Positions 8,708 through 18,183 of a stretch of 34,982 nucleotides of DNA are shown piece after piece. Position 1 is the first letter of the stretch. Each line of letters opens with the position of its first letter. The position numbers were made by a program, and so were the translations under genes. Below the pieces are notes generated by a model. The model worked only from the letters and a program-made list of their open reading frames with translations. It was not told the origin of the DNA and searched no databases. The DNA lies in assembly GCA_030749225.1 (NCBI GenBank), contig JASMKO010000004.1:1-34982 (forward strand). Direction: 5' to 3'. This DNA is from Verrucomicrobiota bacterium. Its GTDB lineage: Bacteria; Verrucomicrobiota; Verrucomicrobiia; Limisphaerales; UBA1096.

Positions 8708-11700
8708 ATGAACCTGGATGATGCAAAGGAACTGAAACGCCGGCTGGGGTTCGGTGTGAACCTGAATTCCGACGAAGCCAGACGGCGCATGGCAGAGGTG
8801 ATCAATGCGAAACTGTGGTTTCGTGGTCAACCGATCGTCGGTGAGGAGAGCGAGTTCGCCCTCCTGAAAACCAGCAAGCATCTCCTTGCCAACCTGCGGG
8901 AGAAGAACCGTCTTTTGGCAGAGCACCATTGCCCGGCCGACGCCCGTATTCAAGCGTTTTTGGATCGCACCTTAGAAGGCTGTGGCTGTGGTATTCCCCG
9001 TCTTCCAACCAATGCCCTTCAGTTGGAGCACCACGGTCTGGCGCGCACCTTGTCGCTGCCGCCCGACACCGATTCATACACATCGGAGTGTCTGGAGTCT
9101 TACCGGACTGAGCAGGGTGTGCTGCATAATCCAAGGAGTGACCGGCGCACGACAAAGGGGGTTTTTCACATTGTGGAGGGAGGACTGCCGATACCACATG
9201 ACAAAAAGGAGGTGCCGAAACGGGTGTTTGCCGGCCTGCTTGGCCAAGCCTTGTCCCCACCGGATTCGGTGATGGAAATTCCCTTCACCCATTCGCAGGA
9301 GGAAAGGGCGCGCTTATTTGTCTCGCTACTACTGCGTCCGGTGGTGATGCCAGGGGTTGAGGGTATTTGTGCGGAGCGGTCACTCGAGACGAGGTTTTTC
9401 GCTCCGGGGAGCTTCGTGGCTAACCTTGATTTTGTGGAGTCTATCTTTGGCAACGCCGGTGATCCGTACCTGTCTGAAAACGACGCCGCGCTCGACCCAG
9501 AACATTGGACAGGTCACACAGGCTGCGTGGTGCTCGCTCCGCACCTGGTCTCGCTTGGAAAAAAGGAGCTTGGCCTTCCGCACGTCTCGGAGGCTACCGA
9601 CCGGCAAAAAAGGGATGGCATGTGCTGGGAATCGGAGGAGGAGCGGTACAACGACGGCGGCGGATTCAAGGTGGCTTGCCGGGACGCCTCCGGGGTGATG
9701 GTCACGCTGATTGCCGACAACTATTTCGGCTACTGCAAGAAGGAGGTGAAAACGCAGATCAGCTTTTCCGCCAATCTGCTCGGTAACACAGAAGAGGAGC
9801 ATGCCGGCGGCGCGGTTGCCTTTTCGAGTTCTGACCTCGGGGAAGATTTTTATCTCAGCCGATTTCTCAAGAAGGTGGACCACACGTTTGATGAGATTCG
9901 GCAATCGTACGGCGAAATGATGGAATTGCAACCGGAAGGGTATGCTATCGACAAGCGCCATCCTGACATCCAGTACATCCCGGAGGATTCCCATGTGCAG
10001 CTTAGGAAGCAGAGGATCAGTTGGAACTGCGATGGGGAGGAGCAGGGCATCCGGTTGACGCCGGGTGTGACGTATGTGCTACCGTCTGGCTACAAGGTGT
10101 CAATGGTGCGCCGTTCCGTAGGCGGTCATTGGCGTTTGGTAGGGACACGTGCGGAGGGCGTGTTTTGCCACAAGCCATGCACGGTTTCCGGGGGCGGCAA
10201 GTCGGAGATCTCCAAATCCATCCAGGATGCTATCTTGGCCGGGCCGGTTTTTGTCGCCGATTTCCATGACGACATGGAGGCTGTCGGTGAAATACTTAAG
10301 CGAAATTATTCCGGCCGGTTCAAGGAACCGCCGGAATTCAAGCGGGGACGCAGTGTGTTGGATGAGCGGCGCTCGCTTGGTTCGGTCGTCAAGCTGCTAA
10401 CCCCCAGTCGAGCTTACACGGAGGAGTATAACGATTGGCTAGAAAGTATTCCGATGCATGTGAAGGACCTTGTGTTCACTATAAAACGCTTTTACCGGCC
10501 GGAGTGGGAGGGGGATTGGAGGCGGTATTTCTCGGTGGACACCGTTAACGGCCAGGCCGGCATGGAACTCAAATACCGGCAGCAAAAACTGGTGGCTCAA
10601 TACCTGCGGGTCGGTTTCACCGAGGACGCCCTTTGGCGGACATTCACCCTTCGAAAGGATTTCATCCCGACGATTAAGCTGCAGCGAGAGGACGATATTT
10701 CCGCTAGCACGGTTGTCTCTGCAGACGGCTTGTCTGGGGCTAGAGACGGGGAGCCGCGCCCCTCGCTCAAGTTTGTGAGCAATTGCGAGTTCCGGTTTTT
10801 CCAGCGTCCGGACGACGCCATTCGGCGCGGGTACGACAAAAAGGCAGAGGCCGATTTTTGCCGCGAAAATCTTTTCGCTTCCAACTACCACCCGATCTCA
10901 AGGCGGGAAGCTTGCGATGAAGTAGCCGACGCGCTCGAGTTTGGAGAGTACACACTGGGGCTGCGGGAGGTCTTTACGGATTTTCTCGATGAGCCCAACT
11001 CCCGCCAGTTTATGGTTTCAACCGCCCGTCCGCGAATCGTGGATGGAGTGCCTACCAAGAATCCGCGCTATCTGCAAAACCGGCCGGATGTGGAGGATGC
11101 TCGCGGTCGCTACCTCGCAGGTGTCGGGACGCGCCTTTACCGGCGTGTGCCGCTTGGCCAAGCCGTCTGCTTTCCGGTGGACGCTGTGCTGGCGGGCCGC
11201 CGCAACAATCCGCCTGACCCGAAGGCCGGCATCCGGGCATTGGCCGTTTACGGACCGATCCATTATCAAGAGTTGCCGGAACTGTTCATGGACTTTGTCA
11301 GTTCGCTAACAGGTAAGTCGCCTTCCACGACTGGTGCCGGGTCCGAGGGTGCGCTAACCAAGGGGCCATTCAACGCCCTCCCGCCGGTTGTGGATCTGAA
11401 CAATGCCCTTGTTAGCTACATGCTGACGGGCGACGACTGTTTCACGTCGGCAGCCGGCTATATTGGGCCGAAATACCGCGTGGATCACGACATCAGCCTG
11501 CTGATCCCGGAGTTGTGGGCACGGATGTCCGCCGAGGAGCGCCGTGCCAGTTTTCTTATCAGCGGCGGCTACCTAGAGAAACTGGAGGATTTTGACCACG
11601 ACGGTCAAGCGGTGTTGGCGAGCCGCCTTGGTTACCGGATCACGAGCCGGTTTATACTCGATTTCTTTGGTCGCATTTTCACCAACCCGGATTCCGTTGT

Positions 11701-12175
11701 GCCGCCGGACATGCTCAAGCCGGAGCTACAAGGGATTGGCGATTACGTTGATGGCATCAATAACATCGTTGAGACCCAGCAACGGATCGCCAGCAATTAT
11801 TTCGAGGACGGTTCCGTCGGCGATGCAATTCCGCCGCTGAAGGCCCTCCTTCACATCATGGCGGACGGGCAATTTGAGGGCAAAACGATCGATGACCCCG
11901 CCGTGCGCAGCTTGTTTGACGTGAAAGAGGTCCGCGGGCGGCAATGGTACCTTGACCGACTCGAGGCTAAGCAGGAAAGGGACGTATGTTACCTTGAAAC
12001 TCAACGGGAATACATGAAGGTATTCCTTGGAAAGGAGACGCATCGAGAGGAGGCTGAGCGGCTCGGCTTGGCCAAGCGCTTGGCAAAGTTGGAGGAGCAA
12101 TTGGAGGTGGTCCGGGACAGTGATTACCTTGCCGCACTCAACGGGACGCTTGGCATTGATACCTCACTGGCGTAA
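8708..12175 (+). CDS. probable PPi-type phosphoenolpyruvate carboxykinase
   Basis: An 1155-residue soluble protein. Its size and motifs match the large pyrophosphate-dependent PEP carboxykinases described from Entamoeba and Propionibacterium, which interconvert PEP + CO2 + Pi and oxaloacetate + PPi. The stretch NYFGYCKKEVKTQISFSANL (Y339 and following) resembles the metal/substrate lysine region (YAGEMKK) of ordinary PEPCKs. It is followed by an EEEHAGGAVAF segment and later by a P-loop-like site TVSGGGKSEISKS with K498. The C-terminal 200 residues are helical and end in a coiled coil (near EEAERLGLAKRLAKLEEQ). I recall the family from memory and could not search, so the assignment is an inference; ordinary ATP- or GTP-PEPCKs are about half this length. 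It is monocistronic, with no clear promoter seen in the 99 bases upstream. Confidence 0.68.
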   Translation: MNLDDAKELKRRLGFGVNLNSDEARRRMAEVINAKLWFRGQPIVGEESEFALLKTSKHLLANLREKNRLLAEHHCPADARIQAFLDRTLEGCGCGIPRLPTNALQLEHHGLARTLSLPPDTDSYTSECLESYRTEQGVLHNPRSDRRTTKGVFHIVEGGLPIPHDKKEVPKRVFAGLLGQALSPPDSVMEIPFTHSQEERARLFVSLLLRPVVMPGVEGICAERSLETRFFAPGSFVANLDFVESIFGNAGDPYLSENDAALDPEHWTGHTGCVVLAPHLVSLGKKELGLPHVSEATDRQKRDGMCWESEEERYNDGGGFKVACRDASGVMVTLIADNYFGYCKKEVKTQISFSANLLGNTEEEHAGGAVAFSSSDLGEDFYLSRFLKKVDHTFDEIRQSYGEMMELQPEGYAIDKRHPDIQYIPEDSHVQLRKQRISWNCDGEEQGIRLTPGVTYVLPSGYKVSMVRRSVGGHWRLVGTRAEGVFCHKPCTVSGGGKSEISKSIQDAILAGPVFVADFHDDMEAVGEILKRNYSGRFKEPPEFKRGRSVLDERRSLGSVVKLLTPSRAYTEEYNDWLESIPMHVKDLVFTIKRFYRPEWEGDWRRYFSVDTVNGQAGMELKYRQQKLVAQYLRVGFTEDALWRTFTLRKDFIPTIKLQREDDISASTVVSADGLSGARDGEPRPSLKFVSNCEFRFFQRPDDAIRRGYDKKAEADFCRENLFASNYHPISRREACDEVADALEFGEYTLGLREVFTDFLDEPNSRQFMVSTARPRIVDGVPTKNPRYLQNRPDVEDARGRYLAGVGTRLYRRVPLGQAVCFPVDAVLAGRRNNPPDPKAGIRALAVYGPIHYQELPELFMDFVSSLTGKSPSTTGAGSEGALTKGPFNALPPVVDLNNALVSYMLTGDDCFTSAAGYIGPKYRVDHDISLLIPELWARMSAEERRASFLISGGYLEKLEDFDHDGQAVLASRLGYRITSRFILDFFGRIFTNPDSVVPPDMLKPELQGIGDYVDGINNIVETQQRIASNYFEDGSVGDAIPPLKALLHIMADGQFEGKTIDDPAVRSLFDVKEVRGRQWYLDRLEAKQERDVCYLETQREYMKVFLGKETHREEAERLGLAKRLAKLEEQLEVVRDSDYLAALNGTLGIDTSLA

Positions 12176-12211
12176 CTGCATACAGTATCGTCGAATCAAT
12201 GGGAGGGGAAA

Positions 12212-12286
12212 TGGCTCCTGAGGCTGGACTCGAACCAGCAACCTATTGGTTAACAGCCAACCGCTCTACCATTGAGCTACTCAGGA
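12212..12286 (-). tRNA. tRNA-Asn (GTT)
   Basis: The minus strand folds as a full cloverleaf. The acceptor stem TCCTGAG pairs with CTCAGGA, the D arm is GCTC...GAGC, the anticodon stem GTTGG/CCAAT carries loop CTGTTAA (anticodon GTT), and the T arm GCTGG/CCAGC has loop TTCGAGT. The discriminator is G and CCA is encoded at 12212-12214. It lies between the convergent end of the PEPCK-like gene and the upstream region of the nucleoside phosphorylase gene. Confidence 0.96.
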
Positions 12287-12424
12287 ACCCGAGGGGCGGG
12301 GAATCTAGCGGCAGCCTGCATCGGTCGTCAACAGATTTCGCGTTCCTACAGGTTTGACCAGGTTGCGGAACCGAGTCGAAGCTCTTGGCTTGTGTTTCGA
12401 CCGTGCAGGCGCCATACCGGTCGG

Positions 12425-13237
12425 GTGCAGTCCGAACTCCAGGAAGCCGCCTCAATTCTCCGTGCCGCAACCTCTTTGCGCCCGCGCTTGGCCATCGTGC
12501 TTGGCAGCGCCTTCGGCCAAATCGCTGATGAGGTTTTGGAAGCCACGAAGGTGAATTTTGCCGACTTGCCCGGTTGCGCCGTGCCGGGGGTGGGAGGACA
12601 CGCGGGGCAGTTCCTCATTGGGCAACTCGGTGAGGAGGATGTCTTGCTGCAATCCGGCCGGTTGCATTATTACGAGGGACACGCGATGGCGGAGATCACT
12701 TTTCCGGTCCGTGTTATGGCGGTTTTTGGTATCGAGAAACTATTGCTCACCAACGCGGCCGGTGGGATCGCGGCCGACCTCGCGGTAGGCGATTTCATGC
12801 GGATCACCGACCACATCAACCTGATGGGGGAGAATCCTTTGCGCGGCGACGGGGTAGTCAGCCATCCGCTCTTTGTGGACATGTCGCTCGCCTACTCCAA
12901 ACCCCTTGGACAGGCGCTTTCCCAGGCCGCCGCCGATTGTGGTATCGAGTTGAAAAGCGGTGTTATCGTGGCAGTGAACGGGCCAAGCTATGAGACGCCA
13001 GCCGAGATCCGGGCCTTCGCGAAACTGGGTGCTGACGCCATTGCGATGAGCACCGTGCCGGAGGCAATCGTCGCCCGACAACTTGGCCTTGAAGTTGCCG
13101 GACTCTCATGCATCACTAATGCCGCCGCCGGGTTGGGGCAGTCGACGATCAGTCACGAGGAGGTTCTCCATCAATCATGCAAATCCAGTGGCCAGGCGGC
13201 GAAGCTCCTGACCCGGTTTTGCGAATTGTCCTGTTGA
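12425..13237 (+). CDS. punA: purine nucleoside phosphorylase, trimeric type
   Basis: Cleaves purine (deoxy)nucleosides with phosphate in purine salvage. Family motifs in order: IVLGSAFGQIAD (phosphate loop), GHAGQFLIG, SGRLHYYEGH, LTNAAGGI, ITDHINLMGENPL, the base/ribose site VNGPSYETPAEIRAF, then AIAMSTVPEAIVA and CITNAAAGLG. All belong to the PNP/MTAP family. The frame is open back to 12272, which overlaps the tRNA and encodes no family residues, so I choose the GTG at 12425. That gives 270 residues, the usual length. Methylthioadenosine phosphorylase is the main alternative; the SYETPAE pattern favours PNP. Confidence 0.93.
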   Translation: MQSELQEAASILRAATSLRPRLAIVLGSAFGQIADEVLEATKVNFADLPGCAVPGVGGHAGQFLIGQLGEEDVLLQSGRLHYYEGHAMAEITFPVRVMAVFGIEKLLLTNAAGGIAADLAVGDFMRITDHINLMGENPLRGDGVVSHPLFVDMSLAYSKPLGQALSQAAADCGIELKSGVIVAVNGPSYETPAEIRAFAKLGADAIAMSTVPEAIVARQLGLEVAGLSCITNAAAGLGQSTISHEEVLHQSCKSSGQAAKLLTRFCELSC

Positions 13238-13262
13238 TCTGTTTCTCTTTAGGTTTAACACT

Positions 13263-14075
13263 ATGAAGTTTGCTATTTGTAATGAGGTTTTCGAAGGATG
13301 GACGATTGATGACTCCATCCGGTTCGTCGCTGATGCCGGCTACGACGCCATCGAGATTGCGCCGTTCACGCTGGCGCAGTATGTGACGGAGGTATCGGTT
13401 GCGGAGCGCCATCGTATTCGCGCCGTCGCAGTCGACAATGGAATCGGCATTTCTGCGGTACATTGGGTGCTCATCAAGACCGAGGGCATGTACATGACCC
13501 ACACCGAACCTGAGGTGCGCCGCAAGACAGCGGATTATTTTTGTGAATTGGTGAACTTTTGCTCGGATCTGGGGGGTGAGGCGATTGTCGTCGGTTCGCC
13601 CAAGCAGCGGAATCTGTTGCCAGGGGTCAGCTTCGAGCAGGCGTGGGAGCTGGCAAGGGAAACATTTGCGCCGTCCGTGAGGCTGGCCGAGGAGATGGGG
13701 GTTACGATTTGTTTCGAGCCGCTGGCACCGTCGGAAACAGATTTTGTGAATACAGCTGTGAAAGGCATCGAGTTTGTCCAGCAATTTGAGAGTGACGCAT
13801 TTAAGATCATCCTCGACGTCAAGGCGATGTGTTCCGATCCCAAGCCGATTCCGGAGATCATCCGCGATTCACATCCACATTTCGCCTACTTCCACGCCAA
13901 CGACGCCAACCTAAAGGGCCCTGGTTTTGGGGAGATCGATTTCAAGCCGATCTTCGGCGCGCTGAAGGAGGTCGGCTATGATGGCTTCGTCTCGGTCGAG
14001 GTGTTCGACTTTCAGGAAGGCCCGGAGACAATCGCCCGCGATAGCCTGCGCTACATGAAGGAGACCTCCGCGTAG
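13263..14075 (+). CDS. sugar phosphate isomerase/epimerase (xylose isomerase-like TIM barrel)
   Basis: A 270-residue AP endonuclease 2/xylose isomerase-like TIM barrel. It starts MKFAICNEVFEGWTIDDSIR, and typical strand ends with metal ligands follow: a glutamate in TICFEPLAP, an aspartate in KIILDVKAM, histidines in FAYFHANDAN and a glutamate in FVSVEVFDF. Related enzymes are hydroxypyruvate, tagatose/psicose and inosose isomerases or epimerases; the exact substrate cannot be assigned. There is no signal peptide, so it is cytoplasmic. It follows the phosphorylase gene by 25 bases and may share its transcript. The 20-base gap to rsmE on the other strand contains a partial copy of the dispersed CTTGGCCAAG motif. 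Confidence 0.88.
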   Translation: MKFAICNEVFEGWTIDDSIRFVADAGYDAIEIAPFTLAQYVTEVSVAERHRIRAVAVDNGIGISAVHWVLIKTEGMYMTHTEPEVRRKTADYFCELVNFCSDLGGEAIVVGSPKQRNLLPGVSFEQAWELARETFAPSVRLAEEMGVTICFEPLAPSETDFVNTAVKGIEFVQQFESDAFKIILDVKAMCSDPKPIPEIIRDSHPHFAYFHANDANLKGPGFGEIDFKPIFGALKEVGYDGFVSVEVFDFQEGPETIARDSLRYMKETSA

Positions 14076-14095
14076 TCAAGCGCTTGGCCATACAA

Positions 14096-14845
14096 CTACG
14101 GTCGGGCCTGCAGTTCGTAGTTGAGGACGGCGAGGCAGTAGATGGCGGCGGTTTCACTGCGGAGAACGAGAGGGCCAAGCGTGATCGGTTGGGCACCAGT
14201 GCGGATGGTGTTGATCTCCGCCGGTGTGTAGTCGCCTTCCGGCCCGACCCAAATCGCCAGTTTTCGCGGGGCTTGGCCGTACTCCGCCGCATAGGCGTCG
14301 ATCTGTTCCCGCGGGTGTTTCGCGTCGGGTTGCAGCGTCGCGATGAGAGAGAGGTGGGACTGACGCGCATCTACCAGGGCGGCCTTGGGGCTCATCGGTA
14401 ATTCGAGCCTGGGCAGCCAAGCGGAGCCGCACTGCTTGATCGACTCGATAGAGATGCCGCGCCATTTTTCGATCTTGGCCGCGGCCTTGGCATCATCCCA
14501 CGCTGGTACGGAACGGTCGGAAAGCACCGGCACGATGCGGTGTGCCCCCAGTTCGGCAGCTTTTTGAACAATGAAATCCATTGCTTTCCCCTTGGTCACG
14601 GCCTGGTAAAGCGTGATCTCGAACGGCAGCGGGGTGATTTTGTTTTCTTGGACGAGTTTAAGAGAGACGGCTTCGCTGCGCACCTCGTTCACCTGGCAGA
14701 GTAATTCCTTGCCAGCGCCGTTCAGGACGACAACTCGGTCGCTCTCGCGCAGGCGCAGCACTGAACGGGCGTGTTTGGATTCCTGCGGCGAGAGGCGAAG
14801 GGGGTTATTATGAGAATCCTTTGGGGGGATGAAGAAACGGTGCAT
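14096..14845 (-). CDS. rsmE: 16S rRNA (uracil1498-N3)-methyltransferase RsmE
   Basis: SPOUT-class methyltransferase that modifies U1498 of 16S rRNA. The start MHRFFIP is typical, with an N-terminal PUA-like domain (SPQESKHARSVLRLRESD). The catalytic SPOUT domain has LYQAVTKGKAMDFIVQKAAE, SDRS, the IEQC-like SIESIKQCGS, and the S-adenosylmethionine knot WVGPEGDYTPAEI and LGPLVLRSETAAIY. The length of 249 residues is normal. It starts 14 bases after dnaJ ends, on the same strand, so it probably closes a grpE-dnaJ-rsmE operon. Confidence 0.96.
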   Translation of the reverse strand: MHRFFIPPKDSHNNPLRLSPQESKHARSVLRLRESDRVVVLNGAGKELLCQVNEVRSEAVSLKLVQENKITPLPFEITLYQAVTKGKAMDFIVQKAAELGAHRIVPVLSDRSVPAWDDAKAAAKIEKWRGISIESIKQCGSAWLPRLELPMSPKAALVDARQSHLSLIATLQPDAKHPREQIDAYAAEYGQAPRKLAIWVGPEGDYTPAEINTIRTGAQPITLGPLVLRSETAAIYCLAVLNYELQARP

Positions 14846-14859
14846 GGAACTGGGACGGA

Positions 14860-16002
14860 TCAGGTGAAGAACTTCTTGGCTTTCTCGAAGAAGGAGCCGC
14901 GCATCGGGTTGACGCGGTCGTCACACAGTTCGCCGAACTCGCTGAGCTTGGCCTTTTGTTCGGCATTAAGCCGGGTCGGAACCTCGACAATGACGCGGAC
15001 ATGGAGGTCGCCGTGAGCGTAGCCCTGGACGTTTTTCACTCCCTTGCCACGCAGGCGAAGGATGGTGCCGGACTGGGTGCCGGGTGGAACATTGATGCGT
15101 GAACTTCCACTGAGGGTGGGCACCTCAATCTCAGAACCGAGCGCGGCCTGCGTGAAGCTGACAGGCACCTCACATTGGAGGTCGTCACCGTCACGATCGA
15201 AAATCTCGTGCTCCTTCACGTGTAGCACGACATACAGGTCGCCCGGCTTGCCGCCGTGGACACCGGCCTCGCCGTTGCCGGTGGAGCGGAGCCGGGCGCC
15301 GGTATCGACTCCGGCCGGGACGCGGATGGTGACCTTGCCGGACTTGTCGCGTCGACCCTCGCCGTTGCACTTGGGGCACGGTTTGTCGATGGTCGATCCG
15401 CTCCCGTGGCAGCGGTGGCAGGTTTGCGCCACGCTGAAAAAACCTTGAGACTGGACGACTTGTCCGCGGCCGTTGCAGGTGGTACAGGGCGTCCGGCGGC
15501 CTCCTTCGGCTGCTCCACTGCCGTTGCACGAGTCGCAGGCATCGAGCTTGTTGAGCCGGATTTCCTTCTCGCAACCGTGGACCGCCTCCTCGAAGCTCAA
15601 CTCCATATCGTAGCGCAGGTCGGATCCTCGTGCCGGGCCGGAGGAGCCGCGCTGGCCACCCCCGCCGAACAGGTCCTCGAATATGCTGCCGCCGCCGCCG
15701 CCACCGCTGAAGACCTCGCGGAAAATGTCGAACGGGTCGTGGAAGCCACTGCCGCCGCGACTGGCCCGGGAACCGGGGCCGAAGGCGGCATGGCCAAACT
15801 GGTCGTAGGCGGCCTTTTTCTCTGGGTCGCTCAAGGCCTCGTACGCCTCGCCGATCTCCTTGAATTTTTCCTCGGCATCGTTGTTGCCGGGGTTTTTGTC
15901 GGGATGATATTTGACCGCCAGCTTGCGGTATGCCTTTTTGATTTCATCCGCGGAGGCGCCTTTGGCCAAGCCAAGCACCTCGTAATAGTCGCGCTTGGCC
16001 AT
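14860..16002 (-). CDS. dnaJ: chaperone protein DnaJ (Hsp40)
   Basis: Co-chaperone that delivers clients to DnaK and stimulates its ATPase. The J domain covers residues 1-70 with the HPD motif at H33-D35. A Gly/Phe-rich linker (around [18 protein letters not shown]) follows. Four zinc-binding CxxCxGxG repeats are visible: [24 protein letters not shown] and CPKCNGEG. The C-terminal substrate-binding domains include the [19 protein letters not shown] segment. The length of 380 residues matches type I DnaJ. It starts 2 bases after the grpE stop. No dnaK is present in the window. Confidence 0.98.
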   Translation of the reverse strand: MAKRDYYEVLGLAKGASADEIKKAYRKLAVKYHPDKNPGNNDAEEKFKEIGEAYEALSDPEKKAAYDQFGHAAFGPGSRASRGGSGFHDPFDIFREVFSGGGGGGSIFEDLFGGGGQRGSSGPARGSDLRYDMELSFEEAVHGCEKEIRLNKLDACDSCNGSGAAEGGRRTPCTTCNGRGQVVQSQGFFSVAQTCHRCHGSGSTIDKPCPKCNGEGRRDKSGKVTIRVPAGVDTGARLRSTGNGEAGVHGGKPGDLYVVLHVKEHEIFDRDGDDLQCEVPVSFTQAALGSEIEVPTLSGSSRINVPPGTQSGTILRLRGKGVKNVQGYAHGDLHVRVIVEVPTRLNAEQKAKLSEFGELCDDRVNPMRGSFFEKAKKFFT

Positions 16003-16004
16003 GG

Positions 16005-16664
16005 TTACTCTTCGGTTTCCTTCTCTTCATCAGCGACCGGTGCGGCCACGACGACGGATGCAGCCCGGAGTAGACGGTCCCGCAGGCGGTAACCTTTCCG
16101 GGTTTGCTCGAGCACGGTGCCTTCGTCGGCTTCGTCGGTTTGCTTTCGGGACATGGCCTCGTGCTGTGAGGGGTCGAACTCTTGGCCAACGGCGTCGATT
16201 TCCGTGACACCTGCCTCCTCAAAGGTTCGCTTCAGTTGAGTGTAGACCATCTCGATCCCGGTTTTGAGCGACTCGATGTCGTTGGGGCCGGAGTCCTGAG
16301 TGGCGGTGATGGCCATCTCGAAGCTGTCCATCGTGGGTAACAGGTTTTCGATGAGAGCCTCATTGGCGTAGCGGATGGCATCCTGCTTCTCCTTCGCCAA
16401 GCGCTTGCGAAGGTTGTCCGCCTCGGCGACCTGCCGTTGGAGTCGGTCGTAATATTCAGCCGCCTTGGCCGCCTGTTCGCGAAGTTCCTTGAGCTCCTCC
16501 GACGTGGGTGGTGGCAACTTTTCCTCTTTGTCCTCAGTTGAAGTTTCGCCGGGTACGGGATTTTCCTCCGCTTGGCGAAGTGCCTGATTGTCCTCCTCCG
16601 CGTCGGCGATTTTGATCTGGCTGTTCTCCTTGTCTTCCTTTTTGGCTTTGCTGCTCATGGGCAT
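16005..16664 (-). CDS. grpE: nucleotide exchange factor GrpE
   Basis: Releases ADP from DnaK. The N-terminal part is acidic and disordered, followed by the long dimerising helix (near [20 protein letters not shown]) and the conserved [14 protein letters not shown] and [19 protein letters not shown] regions that form the beta wing. The frame runs upstream to 16949 but those residues look non-coding (Pro/Arg/Cys-rich) and overlap the divergent TPR gene. The real start is the ATG at 16664 or at 16658, giving about 218-220 residues. No Shine-Dalgarno is visible; a short inverted repeat (TGCCG/CGGCA, 16666-16683) sits right before the start. Confidence 0.95.
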   Translation of the reverse strand: MPMSSKAKKEDKENSQIKIADAEEDNQALRQAEENPVPGETSTEDKEEKLPPPTSEELKELREQAAKAAEYYDRLQRQVAEADNLRKRLAKEKQDAIRYANEALIENLLPTMDSFEMAITATQDSGPNDIESLKTGIEMVYTQLKRTFEEAGVTEIDAVGQEFDPSQHEAMSRKQTDEADEGTVLEQTRKGYRLRDRLLRAASVVVAAPVADEEKETEE

Positions 16665-16792
16665 CTGCCGAAAACCGGCGGCAAATGTTATACACGACCT
16701 TACAGGACAGGGCAACCGCGTAGCTCGCCCTGGGCGGGAGGTTGTTTGCATCGGCTTGAGTTTGCCGGTACTGTTCGAGCCGGTTTTAACGC
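16665..16792. promoter_or_regulatory. divergent intergenic region grpE / TPR operon
   Basis: This 128-base gap separates two outward-reading operons and must hold both promoters. I see the inverted repeat TGCCG...CGGCA at 16666-16683 next to the grpE start, and no CIRCE palindrome. I could not identify convincing -35/-10 pairs by eye. Confidence 0.4.
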
Positions 16793-18169
16793 ATGTCGGA
16801 GAAGAGTAAAAAAGAGGTGGAGCCGCAGGCTCGCGAGCTTTTCGACAAGGGGCTTGTTGCGCTCCGCAAGGAGAATCTCGAGTACGCCACCAAGCTGTTC
16901 GAGCAAGCACTCCGGCGCGAGCCGGGTTTTTTTGAGTGCCGCGAGGCACTACGACTGAACCAGTTCAAGCGGGTCGGCAAGAAGAGCGGTTTTTTTCGGA
17001 TTTTCGGCAAAACGACCTCGTCGTCGCTCCTGCCGAAGGGGCAATTGGCGCTGAAGAAGGACCCGCGCGAGGCCATCGAGGTGGCGGAGCAGATTTTGAA
17101 TGATGACCCATACAGTGTGTTGGGAAACAAACTGCTGGCCGAGGCGGCCACGGCGGCTGAATTCCCGCGCACAGCGGTGTTTGCTTGGGATTTGGTCATG
17201 AAGCAGCAACCGGACGACAAAGCCAACACGATGAGATATTGCCAGGCTCTGGTGACCAATGGCGAAGTGGCTAAGGCGGAGGAAAGCTGTGCAGCGCTGG
17301 CCCGGGCGCATCCCAACGACCAGGAGGTGCTGCAACTCTCAAAGAACCTGACCGCCAGCCGCACACTCTCCGAGGGCGGGTACGACAAGGTGGCTTCCGG
17401 CGAGGCCGACTACCGCGCGGTGCTCAAGGACGAGGAGGAAGCAGTGCTGCTTGAGCAGGAGAATCGCCGCTCGGAACAGGAGTCCACCGCCGAACACTTG
17501 ATCGACGAGTATGAAAAGCGACTTAAAGATGATCCGAACAACCTGAAGCTTATCCGCTCGCTTGCAGAGTTGCATTGCCGCATGAAGAATTATGACACAT
17601 CCATCGGCTACTATGAGCGGTTCAACAAGACTAACCTTCGCTCTGACGCCGCCGTGGATCGGGCAATTGTCGACACCAAGCTGCTCCAGTTCGATTGGTG
17701 TATCGAGCAGGCTGATGAAGCCGAAGCCAGGGAATTGAGAGACGATCGTAAGGCGTTCGAGATGGGGCAGATTCAACTCCTGTCAGAGCGGTACCCGTCG
17801 GATCTTTCACTGCGCTACGACCTAGGTGTGCTGCAACTCGAGGCCGGTGAGATTACCGCGGCGATCCAGTCGTTCCAGCGCGCGCAAGCCAATCCACACC
17901 GGGAGATCGCTTCACTGATTCACATTGGTCGCTGTTTCGCCGAGCGAGGCATGAATGACATGGCAGCAGGCACGCTGCAGAAAGCGCTCGACAAAAAGGA
18001 GGTCATGGACGACGAAAAAATGAATTTGCACTACCAACTCGGCTGTGTGCTCGACTCGATGGAGCGCAAGGAGGAGTCTATCGACCAGTTCAAGATTATT
18101 TACGAGAGGGACATTGGCTACCGCGATGTCGGTAAACGGGTGGATGCCTACTATGCTGGCCTCGGTTAG
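16793..18169 (+). CDS. tetratricopeptide repeat protein
   Basis: A 458-residue protein built largely of helical TPR-type repeats. Clear units are ELFDKGLVALRKENLEYATK at residues 15-34, the HLIDEYEKRLKDDPNNLKLI region, and the later stretch with LRYDLGVLQLEAGEITAAIQ and LIHIGRCFAERGMNDMAA. A basic hydrophobic patch (KKSGFFRIFGK) at about residues 62-75 has no clear membrane span, and there is no signal peptide, so the protein is probably cytoplasmic. It is the first gene of a long plus-strand run and is followed 14 bases later by yicC, preceded by a good AGGAGG. TPR proteins act as scaffolds; the partner is unknown. Confidence 0.85.
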   Translation: MSEKSKKEVEPQARELFDKGLVALRKENLEYATKLFEQALRREPGFFECREALRLNQFKRVGKKSGFFRIFGKTTSSSLLPKGQLALKKDPREAIEVAEQILNDDPYSVLGNKLLAEAATAAEFPRTAVFAWDLVMKQQPDDKANTMRYCQALVTNGEVAKAEESCAALARAHPNDQEVLQLSKNLTASRTLSEGGYDKVASGEADYRAVLKDEEEAVLLEQENRRSEQESTAEHLIDEYEKRLKDDPNNLKLIRSLAELHCRMKNYDTSIGYYERFNKTNLRSDAAVDRAIVDTKLLQFDWCIEQADEAEARELRDDRKAFEMGQIQLLSERYPSDLSLRYDLGVLQLEAGEITAAIQSFQRAQANPHREIASLIHIGRCFAERGMNDMAAGTLQKALDKKEVMDDEKMNLHYQLGCVLDSMERKEESIDQFKIIYERDIGYRDVGKRVDAYYAGLG

Positions 18170-18183
18170 GAGGACGTGAAACG

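Noticed and set aside
15256..16092. Plus-strand open frame of 278 codons opposite dnaJ
   Set aside because: It mirrors dnaJ's Gly-rich and zinc-finger codons, has an Ala/Val-rich composition and no domain.
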